Shown: in pieces, positions 32,867 to 43,025 of the stretch
Numbering within the stretch: position 1 is the first letter of the stretch
Layout: the number at the start of each line of letters is the position of its first letter
NCBI GenBank assembly: GCA_012934845.2
Contig: WNNJ02001777.1
Span: 1 to 64,000 of the forward strand
Origin: Pomphorhynchus laevis
Lineage: Eukaryota; Acanthocephala; Palaeacanthocephala; Echinorhynchida; Pomphorhynchidae
DNA: 64,000 nt
Direction: 5' to 3'
The notes under the pieces: model-generated
Database searches by the model: none
Seen by the model: the letters and a program-made list of their open reading frames with translations, nothing else
What the model was told of the DNA's origin: nothing
Translations under genes and position numbers: made by a program

Positions 32867-33511
32867 TTTGTCTTGTCTTTTAAATATACCTGATAGTTTT
32901 TGGATATGTTTTTTTTCTTGGATATATTTCTAATTTCATATTTTACTTGTTTGACAGAATCAACATTGCATTTTATTTAAGTTTCATTCTTTGAAAATAA
33001 TTTTTACATTTAACAGAATTCTGTAAATTGTTGCTGTAATAATTTGATAGCCCCTTTATTATCAAAAGAAATATGAAATTTTTGTTTGCACATCTCTATT
33101 CTTCTTGTTGATAAGTTCTTGTGCAATTAAAATATTGCATGCTTGATTATTATTTATTCCTAAGTTTTTATTATAAAATAATAATTATTTTTTGTCGGTC
33201 AATACTACATAATCTTTGTTTTTGAATAATATTTTTTTACTTATTAAATGTGTATATATTTTTACTCAAAAATTAAAATACTAAAATAATTCATCAATTG
33301 TCTACAGCAACTGAGGCTATAATCGAACAAGATGAAAATGATTATACCCGCACTTCTGTCGATATTCGAATACGAAAAGCCCAGGTTTAAATGATAAAAT
33401 GTTGTGTCTAGTCTACTATGCATGGTGTTGTGTGTCTGTAGATTTTGATTACAGCATTAATGTGCAAACCGACAAGAAACTTAATTTATGTGATTTTTTT
33501 CATGTTTTATG

Positions 33512-33560
33512 TTTATTTTCTGAAGATGCTAGTACTTACTAGCGAAATATCAAAATAATT
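33512..33560 (+). ncRNA. PLE minimal hammerhead d
   Basis: CUGAAGA (33520-33526), stem II GCUAGU-ACUU-ACUAGC, GAAA (33544-33547), AUC (33549-33551). Core complete. Confidence 0.78.
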
Positions 33561-33751
33561 TTTGTTGTCGTTTAACTATAACTTATAGTTCCCGAAAATT
33601 AAAAAATTTAAATGCAGACCAGGATGGATATATTTTTAATAATTGATAATTATTAGTTGAGAGGTAAATCAGCATTTAACAATGTAAGTAAATAGATCAA
33701 GGTTAGATTATATTATTTCTAGTAATATATATTATTATATAGTATATTTCG

Positions 33752-33800
33752 CTATTTTCTGAAGATGCTAGTAGTTACTAGCGAAATATCAAAATAATTT
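33752..33800 (+). ncRNA. PLE minimal hammerhead e
   Basis: CUGAAGA (33759-33765), stem II GCUAGU-AGUU-ACUAGC, GAAA, AUC ending at 33790. Stem II loop differs from copy d but pairing is kept. Confidence 0.78.
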
Positions 33801-33860
33801 GTGTTGTCGTTTATCTCTACCTGATATCTATACTTGATAGTTCCTGGATATTTAAAAATA

Positions 33861-35631
33861 AATTGTTTATTTATAGGATTATCAGTATTAAGTTAATTTT
33901 TTAAATTGCTCAGTATCTTTATTGATTTTTAATTTATTTAAATTATTTTTGGATATTGATTTATTTGAAATTTTAAAATATGTTCGTAGCTTTGTTGAAT
34001 TAACTTGTTTAAGTAGTGAAATCGGTAATAACTTTAGACAAACATTTTCATTATTAAAATATTTCATTATTGCCAATTTAGTTTTCATTTTAAAATTTAA
34101 ATTAGTAAACCGTATTTATTTTTATTCATATCTATAAATAAATTGTTATAAATTGTGAAATAATAAATTAATAATAAATTGTTAAATATAAATTGATAAA
34201 TAAATCGTTAAGTAACAGGTATATTCAATGCTATATTCAGTGACCGGAAAGAACAGCGCTAACTGCACTTCAAAATTAAAATATCTCTCTACAGCATACT
34301 AGAAATGCAGATATATTTAGTCAACTTGATAGGCTGACTGCGTTATCGAGTGCATTATCAAGTAAATAAGAAATTTTTACATACCTGTTTGAGGATCTGA
34401 GAAAATGTAAAACTTGCAAAATTTTCAACGATTACTTAATTTTTCATATTTATCTATATTTAATGATTCAATCATTTCGGAAAAATCATCTATTTCAATG
34501 AGTTCATAAACATGTTTCTTTGAATTGTGCTCTATTTTAACGAATTCCAGAAAGAAAAGTTTAAAGCGTGAAATAACAATTGAAATAACTAAAATGGCCT
34601 TTTCCGGCTATTTTTGAACTTTAATTTTATTAGAAAAGACAAAGCTGTCTAAGTTTATAATGACAGAATATTTTATATTTTTCTTATAACAATAGACGTT
34701 GTTAACAAGAATTATTTCTTTGAAAATGCAGCATTTTCAACTTCATACATGGCGTAAAAATATTCCGAGTGCAGTTTTTACTTGTCAAATCAAGAATAAT
34801 TTTTATAATTTTCAAAATGGAAAGAGACTGAAAGAATAAACGAAATAAAATGTAAACAAATCGCCAATTTGAGGAATAGCAAGAGAATTTTACTTTTGTT
34901 GAATTGCAGTTTTATTTGAATGACATTGACTTTTTAATTGTGTTTGCTAAGCAAGAAATTTTGATTGCTAACTTTTCATTTTAATGCTAAATATTGTAAA
35001 TAAAATTTCAATTTTTAATAATATTTAAACATTAAAATAAACTTTTAATTTTATATTTGATTTTAATTTATAAATGGTTACATCTGTAAAAATAATTTAA
35101 TTATTTAAATTTCATTTTTATAAATTATGGAAAGATAAACAAAAATAATTAATTTTAGTTATTGATTTTATTAATCTCCTTTATAAATTGTAGCTACAAA
35201 ACTTTAAATAAAGTAGTTATTTTTATTATTATATTTTTAAATATTAAAATAATGTTACATCATTGTTAAATCACACTAGTTGATTGCGGACTAGAAAGCT
35301 ATTTTCTTTACAATTACTAACTCCGTACATTCAGACTTACAGCATAATATCAACTTCTAGCATGTGGGTTCAATGATACTGCCATTTGGGTAAATATATT
35401 GATGTACTTTTATTTCACGTTTCGGCGTAGATCACAGGAGTCTATGTACGAAATTAGCTCATTAAAGTTAACATAAAATAGTGTAACTAGTTTTAATAAC
35501 CATTAACTGCTTTATAAAAGCAGATCATGGAACATAAACACATATTGTTAGGATTAAAAGGCATTCCCAGTAAATAAAATTTGATCATTTTAATATTTTG
35601 ATCTTTTAAATGTGATATATAAATTATATAT
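33861..35631. other. AT-rich spacer
   Basis: No gene supported. A Lys/Asn-rich open frame on the minus strand at 33888-34088 looks like composition bias. On the minus strand, 35405-35450 (gccgaaacgtgaaataaa) resembles the GAAA side of a PLE hammerhead, with the CUGAUGA box not recognisable. Confidence 0.45.
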
Positions 35632-36069
35632 ATGCCGTATTTAGAAAGAAATCCTGGACAGTTGTTTACTCAGCACATCTGTGCACTACTATTATACATG
35701 CCGTATCCATTAAGGATCCAACGAGTGCAACGACAATTCAGCAACAACCTCTGCCTAGTGTTTAAGGATGGTCCGCACAGCAATTCGATCTGGTAAAGAG
35801 CGTAAGCATCAGTCAATTAAGCAAAGTGTCGGAAACGCCTTTATTCACAATATCACACAGGCAACAGAAACGACCAGTGTGTACCTCATTCTACTGATGA
35901 GTGTTGCCGGGTACTCATCATTTCGATGCTAAAGTGGTCGTCTAGAAGTGACATGGTGATTGAAAGTCGTGAATCGAAGTCCAGTCTATCAAGCAACACC
36001 ATTTAGTATAAATGCCGTATTTCGTAAGAAATCCTGGACCGTTGTTTACTCAGCACATCTGTGCACTAC

Positions 36070-36072
<3 letters not shown>
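35632..36072 (+). repeat. Satellite-family S1 unit and start of a second
   Basis: One unit of about 379 bp: the block starting atgccgtattt(a/c)g at 35632 returns at 36011. It is homologous along its length to the 361-bp S2 units that follow (shared ggatcc, gcaacgac, ggatg(g/a)tccg and aggca(a/g)c blocks). The second copy is cut short by a (TA)n tract at 36073. Confidence 0.82.
35860..35951 (+). ncRNA. Scrambled-order hammerhead module (S1), second copy
   Basis: Same as the module at 19993-20084: GGCAAC (35860-35865) and GAAA (35867-35870), CUGAUGA (35894-35900) with GUGUUGCC, UGGUCG plus UC (35935-35942) and I5' UAGAAGUGA. One base before GAAA is changed (A for C), which removes a stem II closing pair. 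Confidence 0.68.

Positions 36073-36164
<92 letters not shown>
36073..36164. repeat. (TA)n microsatellite, ~92 bp
   Basis: Uninterrupted TA dinucleotides join an S1 unit on the left to an S2 unit on the right. Confidence 0.98.
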
Positions 36165-36165
<1 letters not shown>

Positions 36166-36421
36166 TCCGGTTTTTGGCAAAATCTACGATTATGAAACTG
36201 AAGCTTTTTAGCTCCCGGAGCACAGTTTTACACATTATACGATTAAATTATAAAAACGTATCCGCTAAAGGGATCCTGTGAGAAAGCAAGCAGCGACAGC
36301 AATTCAAATTCCTGCCGAATAAAATTAGGATGATCCGGAAAGCACGTTGTTAGTTTAAAGAGGCTATGCCCATACTACTCCGTTAGCAAATTCTCGGAGA
36401 TGCCTTTTAAATATATCACAA

Positions 36422-36496
36422 GGCAGCCGAAACGACTGATGGTAGTTCACCCTACTGATGAGTGCTGCCGGCTACCATCAGCTCGTCTAGGAGTGA
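36422..36496 (+). ncRNA. Scrambled-order hammerhead module (S2), unit 1
   Basis: GGCAGCC and GAAA (36422-36432), CUGAUGA (36455-36461), GUC (36485-36487). Stem I: 36446-36454 with 36488-36496 (CCUA/UAGG and UCAC/GUGA, one bulged A). Stem II: GCUGCC (36464-36469) with GGCAGC (36422-36427), plus a G-C closing pair. Stem III: CGA/UCG at the core, then ten perfect pairs (36436-36445 with 36472-36481). Compared with S1, stem I has changed UUCUA/UAGAA to CCUA/UAGG and stem II UUGCC/GGCAA to CUGCC/GGCAG, both keeping the pairing. Confidence 0.75.
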
Positions 36497-36782
36497 TAAG
36501 GAAGTTTGCTCTGCATGTAATCGAACTCCGGTTTTTGGCAAAATCTACGATTATGAAACTGAAGCTTTTTAGCTCCCGGAGCACAGTTTTACACATTCTA
36601 CGATTAAATTATGAAAACGTATAAACTAAAGGGATCCTGTGAGAAAGCAAGCAGCGACAGCAATTCAAATTCCTGCCGAATAAAATTAGGATGATCCGGA
36701 AAGCACGTTGTTAGTTTAAAGAGGCTATGCCCATACTACTCCGTTAGCAAATTCTCGGAGATGCCTTTTAAATATATCACAA

Positions 36783-36857
36783 GGCAGCCGAAACGACTGA
36801 TGGTAGTTCACCCTACTGATGAGTGCTGCCGGCTACCATCAGCTCGTCTAGGAGTGA
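36783..36857 (+). ncRNA. Scrambled-order hammerhead module (S2), unit 2
   Basis: Exact-length copy 361 bp downstream of the first, with all boxes intact. Together with unit 1 it supplies GAAA and GUC from unit 1 and CUGAUGA from unit 2, which would be an ordinary type II hammerhead. Confidence 0.75.
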
Positions 36858-36910
36858 TAAGGAAGTCTGCTCTGCATGTAATCGAACTCCGGTTTTTGGC
36901 AAAATCTACG

Positions 36911-36911
<1 letters not shown>

Positions 36912-36993
<82 letters not shown>
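36912..36993. repeat. (TA)n microsatellite, ~82 bp
   Basis: Pure TA repeat that cuts the third S2 unit after ctacgatta. Confidence 0.98.
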
Positions 36994-36995
<2 letters not shown>

Positions 36996-37525
36996 TATGA
37001 GATCATGAAGATCGATTGAAATCGGGTCTGGTGATCCTTTGATGGATTCTTATTTATGTAATGAATAGTTGCTAGGTCACACGAGGTGACTTTCGCATTG
37101 AAAACCAGCTACAGAATCTTTCCTTCATGATATCCAATTCCATACACCCTGACTACTAACGGCGCCATTGCCACAACCGTTTTCGTTTCGCCCGCTTTTT
37201 TCCACATGTTGGTAGCCCAAGGCTCATCAGAAGGCTGACTACCAACTCTTCGCCTTTTGAAATTTGACTTATCCGAGATTCGAGCTGTCGCTCTCCGTAC
37301 TTGGCTTGCGCTCCTGATGCTAGGCTACGAATCAAGGATTACCAGTTTTCACACAGTATATGAAAACTTCCATCATGATCTCCAAAAACTGCATTGTCCG
37401 AGATGCTTCTCTGGCATGCTTATTATAGATTTTATCGTATGAGATCATGAAGATCGATTGAAATCGGGTCTGGTGATCCTTTGATGGATTCTTATTTATG
37501 TAATGAATAGTTGCTAGGTCACACT
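36994..37525. repeat. H4 repeat region with a 90-bp direct duplication
   Basis: The block tcgtatgagatcatgaagat and the next ~70 bp occur at 36993 and again at 37437. Between them, 37077-37250 matches 63824-63990 and holds a type I hammerhead on the minus strand. Confidence 0.85.
37140..37240 (-). ncRNA. Type I hammerhead (H4), copy 1
   Basis: Minus strand: CUGAUGA (37230-37224), stem II GCCU with GGGC (one wobble), GAAAC (GAAA 37189-37186), a stem III hairpin (AACGG/CCGUU) and GUC (37153-37151), then AGGGU pairing with GCCUU before the box. The order is standard, open at stem I. Stem II is weaker than in the copy at 63.9 kb. Confidence 0.65.
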
Positions 37526-38789
37526 AGCAGTCACCTAATCTTTAGGTGACTAAAGATTACTATTATCTTGACATAATCTTTATCACTTGAAAAATGATAT
37601 ATCATTTTAAGGAATAAATCAACTTATACCAATTAAACTGTATATTTAGGATTTTACTGTATATTTATAGATTTTACTTTTTATGGTAATAAAAAGTAAA
37701 ATTATAAAATATTATGTTATACGTAAAAATATAATATAAATATTGTATTTTGTATATTTAGTTATCATTTAGTTATTATTTTTTATTATTAAACATTTTT
37801 TTTTCTTATTTTTTATTTCTTATTAAATATATGTTTTCTTATTGTTTTCAAAACTGCGTTCTAATAAACTAAATGATTACGTAATTGGATTATAAGTTGT
37901 CTTGTATAATTTATACTACAATTTGACCTATTTCTTGATCGATTCAAAATCAATTGATTTTGAATTTATAATTAATGTCAAAACGATTAGTTTTGACATA
38001 TTAATTGTTTAATATTATCATTTATTATTTATATAATAAATAATAAATGATAATATAATATAATTTAATATAATATAATATAATATTTATATAATTTATT
38101 ATTATTAATGATTCATTAGATTAATCACTTAGCAATCTATAATCGCAAATATAAAATAAATTATATTGTTTTTGGTCTTTACCGGTTCACAAAGTTTTAG
38201 TCTGAGCTAAGTTATATTTTCAAATTAAAACATTCGATTTCATTTAGAAGAATACGAGAAAGCATTTACTTGTAAAGATTATAAAATTTGCCATATTAAA
38301 ATTTAATCTAAAATGAATCGAAATTGTAGATATCGTTACTTTCACAATTTGATAATAGGTGATATTGTTTAAAGAAGCACATCTTCATACAATTACATTG
38401 ATAATCAAGTGAACACTTCCAGAACTTGTGATTCCATTGACTATTTGACCATGAAGGCTAAAAGTACAAATTGTATATAGATGCGATTATGACTATTTAT
38501 GAACACGCGCTTTGTTTAAATAATATTCTTGCCAATTGAGCAATAATGTTTTCCACTATTTCGGATTGACAAGTTATCTTTGAAGGAAGCAAAAATAAAT
38601 TAATTTGTTTTACAAATCAAAATTAGACAAATTGTAAATTATCTGTTATATCGTTTAAGAAATGCTAGACGAGTGTAGTTTTCAGAATCAACACATCTAA
38701 AGTATTTTTCATGTATAAATTATTTAAAAGTTCTTGATACCTGTATAATTTTTCAAAGGGTACAATTTGTATCATTTTAAATTGAAAGA
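37526..38789. other. AT-rich spacer
   Basis: No supported gene or RNA. Simple TA/ATA runs near 38020-38110. Confidence 0.5.
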
Positions 38790-39210
38790 TCAAGTGTCAA
38801 AATTACAAATGTTCCTTTTCCAAAGAACAACTAAATCCGCTGATGCGCTGCTGATTGAGACCTCGACAGTTTTCATATGGTCATTATCGTAAGAAAATCT
38901 CTGTTCGCCAGTGTCCTGAACTTTCTCTTCGTCTGGGTTGCGGTCGCGGCAAAAATCGTTTCCAGTATACATGCTATATTTCTACTTTGAACAGCAACAT
39001 CTAGACTCTACATGAGGAATGAACCTGCTGCTGATCAGCAGTGACCTGGCTAAATCTTTTTTCTAGATCCCGGAGGAACTTGGTGACCAAATGATCAAAG
39101 TGTCTCAATAGCCAATGGCACGAATGAGTATTTAGTATGGTCAATAAAATCGTACTTGTTCGTTTTCATATAATCGACATCCGTCGAAACATACATGTGC
39201 CATCGGTAGC
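38790..39210 (-). mobile_element. Retroelement C-terminal fragment
   Basis: Minus-strand frames read KYDFIDHTKYSFVPLAIETL (about 39160) and then, in shifted frame, TKFLRDLEKRFSQVTADQ. The KY..h..Y.FVPlAiETLG...FL.eLG.R pattern is common at the C-terminus of reverse transcriptase proteins of invertebrate retroelements. Later parts are frame-shifted; an open frame at 38790-38972 may be a rearranged tail. Dead fragment. Confidence 0.55.
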
Positions 39211-39830
39211 GCAGAATGCCAGTAATCTTAATTACTTCAGATTAAGTAATTTTTAAAATATAGATAATCGATCATTTTACTATTTTTGGTGAAAAATAAG
39301 ATGTTTTACTGGAAAGTAAATTCCCTTTAGTACTCATAGTAAAAAAGAATTGTAATTTAACTTTAAAATTTGAAGTAGTTTTATTCTCGGAATTACCAAG
39401 AGTGTTTTAGATAGAATAATATTTTCTGATATAAAAATGTAATCCTCCACAACCTGACACCCGGACCAGTCGTTAACATGAAAGAAATGTAAACATGAAA
39501 AATTGTTTAATTCGATACTAAACAAGGCAAAACAAATAAAAAAGACTAAACAAATCTATAACGAAAAGTTTATAATATGCTAGGCTAGCAATTTTATAAA
39601 CCATAAAAATGGTTTATAATTTTTTTCAAAAGCTTCACTATTACTCCATTGTTGTTTGGAATTTACGTAGACGACCTCAAATGCAATATAATAATTCGAA
39701 TTAATGTGAATAAAAATGCAAGAATTAACAAACTTACGTTTGTTCAATCAATTATTTGCATCACGAAAAATACTAACAATCTAGTGGCATCACTTAGTAA
39801 ATTTGAAAGCTAAATCTACTTGGAATCGAA
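39211..39830. other. AT-rich spacer
   Basis: Nothing recognised. Confidence 0.5.
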
Positions 39831-40086
39831 CTCGGGTTTTTGGCAACAACTACAATTATGAAACTGAAGCTTATTTGCTCCCGAAGCACAGTTTAACGCA
39901 GTCAGATATAAAATTATAAAAAGGTATCCTCCAAAGGATCTTATGAGAAAGCAAGCAACGACAGCAAGTAAATTTCCTGCCGAATAAAATTAGGATGGTC
40001 CGGAAAGCACATTGTCAGTTAAAAGAGGCTAGGCCCATGCTACCACGTTAACAAATTCACGGAGATGCCTATTTAATATATCACAA

Positions 40087-40160
40087 GGCAACCGAAATGA
40101 CTGATGGTTGTTCACCCTACTGATTAGTGCTGCCGGCTACCAAACTCGTCTAGGATTGTT
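40087..40160 (+). ncRNA. Scrambled hammerhead module (S2), decayed
   Basis: GGCAAC-C-GAAA, then CUGAUUA in place of CUGAUGA, then CUCGUCUAGG. Stem II has one mismatch and the ten-pair stem III is broken. Confidence 0.6.
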
Positions 40161-40444
40161 AAGCAAGTCTGCTCTACTTGTAATCGAACTCCGGCTTTTG
40201 GCAACAACTACGATTATGAAACTGAAGCTTATTAGCTCCCGAAGTACAGTTTAACACAGTCAGATATAAAATTATAAAAATGTATCCTCCAAAGGATCCT
40301 GTGAGAAAGCAAGCAACGACAGCAAGTAAAATTCCTACCGAATAAAATTAGGATGGTCCGGAAAGCACATGGTTAGTTTAAAGAGGCTAGGCAAATGCTA
40401 TCACGTTAACAAATTCACGGAGATGCCTATTTAATATATCACAA

Positions 40445-40519
40445 GGCAACCGAAATGACTGATAGTTTTTCACCCTACTGATTAGTGCTGCCGGCTACCA
40501 TCAGCTCGTCTAGGAGTGA
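40445..40519 (+). ncRNA. Scrambled hammerhead module (S2), decayed
   Basis: Same layout with CUGAUUA; the GUC and I5' segment UAGGAGUGA are intact. GAAA is followed by U, giving a U-G closing pair in stem III. Confidence 0.6.
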
Positions 40520-40803
40520 TAAGGAAGTCTGCTCTACTTGTAATCGACTCCGGTTTTTGGCAACATCAACGATTATGAAATTGAAGCTTATTAGCTCCCG
40601 AAGCACAGTTTAACACAGTCAGATTTAAAATTATAAAAATGTATCCTCCAAAGGATCCTGTGAGAAAGCAAGCAACGACAGCAAATAAAATTCCTGCCGA
40701 ATAAAATTAGGATGGTCCGGAAATTACATGGTCAGTTTAAAGAGGCTAGGCACATGCTACCACGTTAACGAATTCTCGGAAATGCCTATTTAATATATCA
40801 CAA

Positions 40804-40878
40804 GGCAGCCGAAATGATTGATGGTAGTTCACCCTACTGATGAGTGCTGCCGGCTACCAAGCTTGTCTAGGATTGTTA
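40804..40878 (+). ncRNA. Scrambled hammerhead module (S2), box intact
   Basis: GGCAGC-C-GAAA and CUGAUGA with GUGCUGCC are intact; the cleavage side reads GUC within cttgtctagg. Stem III is shortened. Confidence 0.62.
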
Positions 40879-41001
40879 AGCAAGTCTGCTCTACTTGTAA
40901 TCGAACTCCGGCTTTTGGCAACATTTACAATTATATGTAAAATTTATTAATTTAATATTGTGGAAACAAATTACAAATTACAAATATCAAAATTTACTTA
41001 C

Positions 41002-41304
41002 GGGGATGACAATTTGTTTATTTTCGTCGTATAAGAAATTACATTCATAGCAATTATCGAGGATCTTCATAAGATGAGCGATGTAGTTAATTGCCATTCG
41101 CAAAGTAACTAGTTTGGAGAGTTTTGTGTCATTTGGAACCCAAGGGAGAAAATTCTTCAAGTTGACAAATGCGTTGGTAAGTACCATCATCCGAGCCCTT
41201 TCTCTGGCATTCGCTCTATTTCTCTCTCCATTTTTAAGATTGGGTTTAAACTTCGTAGACGTATCTTTACATTCTAAATATGACTTACATAAAAATAAAT
41301 TCAA
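41002..41304 (-). CDS. bHLH transcription factor exon, musculin/TCF21-like
   Basis: The minus-strand frame contains the basic region [19 protein letters not shown], helix 1 and loop [18 protein letters not shown], and helix 2 [17 protein letters not shown]. The LPWVPxDTKLSKLxTLRxAxxYIAHLxxIL signature is that of the musculin/TCF21/TCF24 group, E-protein partners that control mesoderm and muscle development. The exon ends ATCCCC before a perfect donor GTAAGT (41001-40996), so at least one more exon follows. No ATG opens the frame; an acceptor TATTTAG near 41274 may be the true 5' border, which would shorten the exon to about 41002-41273. The S2 satellite array starts within 70 bp of the donor. 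Confidence 0.85.
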
Positions 41305-41444
41305 TGTTTTGTGCTTAAATATATGAATCAGTCGCTAATGCTAAAATCATTTGACGCATAGCCAAGCCAACCAAAATTTTGAATCCCACAATGATTTGGA
41401 CAATGATTGGCTTCCGTGCGAGGAGGCTAATCAAAAGTTTGTGA

Positions 41445-42085
41445 TTTTTAAATATATATTCTACGATCAGATCAGATAACAGAGTCTACGTATTTTATTT
41501 TGTCTTTTCTTTGGTATTATTACAAGATGAGAAATTTTTATAAGAATTTTCGACTTGCTGAAATAGTTAACAAGTAAAAAAATACACAATTGCTGGAAAG
41601 CACCAATTTGGTGTTGATTGTTAATGTTGAAATGTTATTTTTTGCTGATGATGACCTCGATAGTCGAAAATTCTAAGTTTAAAAAATATTTTACTGCAAC
41701 AAATGTTTATAAATTAAGTCAGCTAACTAATTATACGTAAAGATAAAGATAAATAATTGTAAATTATAAATAGTTATAGGTTAAAATTTATTGTTCAATT
41801 TTTTATTAAAATTCAAAATAAAAATCAATTTTTATGAATTACTTAATGAATAAGGGACGCTGTAAAAGAAGTGGTCATCATCAGAAAGTACTATGTTATC
41901 AGATGTCTACCCCTATTTCACGTAAAACATAGCGTCAAATACATGCTAATGGCGTATTATATTGAATATTCATTGAAGCATAGGCTTTTAATTGGTAATT
42001 GAAGTTATCACTTTCGTGGGCCATAATTAAAACACGTGTATATTCTCATATAAAAGGATTAATCTATTGAATCATATACGTTGAT
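41445..42085 (-). repeat. R-repeat, degenerate copy
   Basis: Begins with gatcagataacagagtctac (the end block of the unit) and includes tttttatgaatt, tcatcatcag and aacatagcg blocks in R-repeat order on the minus strand. Boxes are eroded. A hammerhead-like core of PLE type (41645-41672, plus strand) lies inside it. Confidence 0.6.
41640..41680 (+). ncRNA. Possible minimal PLE-type hammerhead
   Basis: CUGAUGA (41645-41651), short stem II (GAC/GUC) and GAAA followed by UUC. Only three stem II pairs and no convincing stem I, so this is tentative. Confidence 0.4.
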
Positions 42086-42749
42086 GACGTATTCATGAGT
42101 ATCGAAAATCCTGTGCATAAGAATGTCTTCAATATGTTAGATAATTTGGATACTTGAATAAAGTAGATCATGCGTGCTGAAATTGACGGTGATATTTCCT
42201 TTCTGAACGTGCAATATTTGCGCTAAGGTAGTAGTACTAAGACTACTGGACTTTGGAAGGAAGCTGTCATTAACATGACCACACAGTAATGAAAGTTTGC
42301 TGCTCGATTATTATGTCACAAGCGGGCACTACGTATTGGACAAATCAGCTCGACAGTTTGGAATCGATGTGCCAACAACTGCCACGACCTAAATTTTGTC
42401 GGAGCAGAAATTATAGCCCACGAAAGTGATAAGTATATAAAACAAATGAAAGAGGATATCATTTTACGGCACCTAGATCCCGACAACAACTTCGAGGGTA
42501 CTAAACCTGATGTGCTTACCAACTTGATTCCAAATAATAAATTTAGTTTTCCAGATTAATTTTCGTAAGGTTTCTTCCATATCTGATTTGCTTGATATGT
42601 TTGTTGTAATGTGTGTAATGACGATTTCCTGATGATAACCGCAGTAGGTTTTAAACTTTGAAAACAAAATAAATATTGACTGTTATCGATTTTTCTGCTA
42701 ATTTACAACGGAGTATGCTTACACAATAAGATATTATATAATCTATTTT
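42086..42749. other. Unassigned region, possibly a dead element
   Basis: Less AT-rich than its surroundings (42180-42520) and with broken frames on both strands. I could not match it to a family. Confidence 0.35.
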
Positions 42750-43025
42750 ATATCAAGTTAAAATTTATAATAAATAATTATTGGAGCTGGATCAAAGAAA
42801 AGAAGAAATTATTTGTGATTCAGCTTCAATAACTATTTATCAACAATGGATCAGCATCAACTATTTAAAATTTATAATAAAAGTCAATTTTTATGAATGA
42901 CTAATAAATAATAGACGATGTATCAGAATATGGACATTAGATCATCAAGAGGAACTGCTTTGTTATCAGGTTTCAACCGCTATTCCTCAAAAACATGATA
43001 TTACATGTTTTTGAAACAAGTAATT
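42750..43025 (-). repeat. R-repeat, partial copy
   Basis: Carries tttttatgaatgactaataa, tcatcaagaggaactgc, ttatcaggtttc and attcctc blocks in R-repeat order. An extra ggagctggatcaa insertion (also at 31509 and 31688) interrupts its A+T-rich half. Confidence 0.65.

Larger units (their letters stand above)
31500..33860. mobile_element. Cluster of Penelope-like element (PLE) ends and remnants
   Basis: Five copies of a PLE-type hammerhead motif lie here, two on the minus strand (31536-31580, 32170-32216) and three on the plus strand (32820-32866, 33512-33560, 33752-33800), together with a GIY-YIG endonuclease fragment. A ~75-bp inverted repeat (about 32246-32320 and 32725-32795) lies between the motifs at 32.2 and 32.8 kb. 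PLEs are retroelements with a GIY-YIG endonuclease and terminal repeats that hold hammerheads, so this looks like several nested, decayed PLE insertions. No reverse transcriptase is left. Confidence 0.8.
36165..36911 (+). repeat. 361-bp satellite (S2), two full units and a start
   Basis: Units start at ctccggtttttgg: 36165, 36526 and 36887. The first two are almost identical (a handful of differences, around 36238, 36605 and 36622). The third stops after 25 bp at a (TA)n tract. Each unit carries one scrambled hammerhead module and a ggatcctgtgagaaagcaag block shared with other subfamilies. Confidence 0.95.
39831..40935 (+). repeat. ~359-bp satellite (S2) array, three units and a start
   Basis: Units begin at 39831, 40189, 40548 and 40906 (periods 358-359). 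They are more diverged from one another than the units at 36 kb. The array is probably inside the intron that follows the bHLH exon at 41002, on the opposite strand to that gene. Confidence 0.93.

Noticed and set aside
33888-34137. Overlapping open frames on both strands
   Set aside because: Both are biased to residues encoded by AT-rich codons, with no recognisable domain or splice signals.
36422-36496. Ordinary circularly permuted hammerhead
   Set aside because: I tried to read the module as type I, II or III from a single unit; the order of the three segments does not fit any rotation.
35960-37008. Open frames rich in Ile-Tyr over (TA)n
   Set aside because: They are translations of a TA microsatellite and have no protein meaning; the same holds for 63479-63892.
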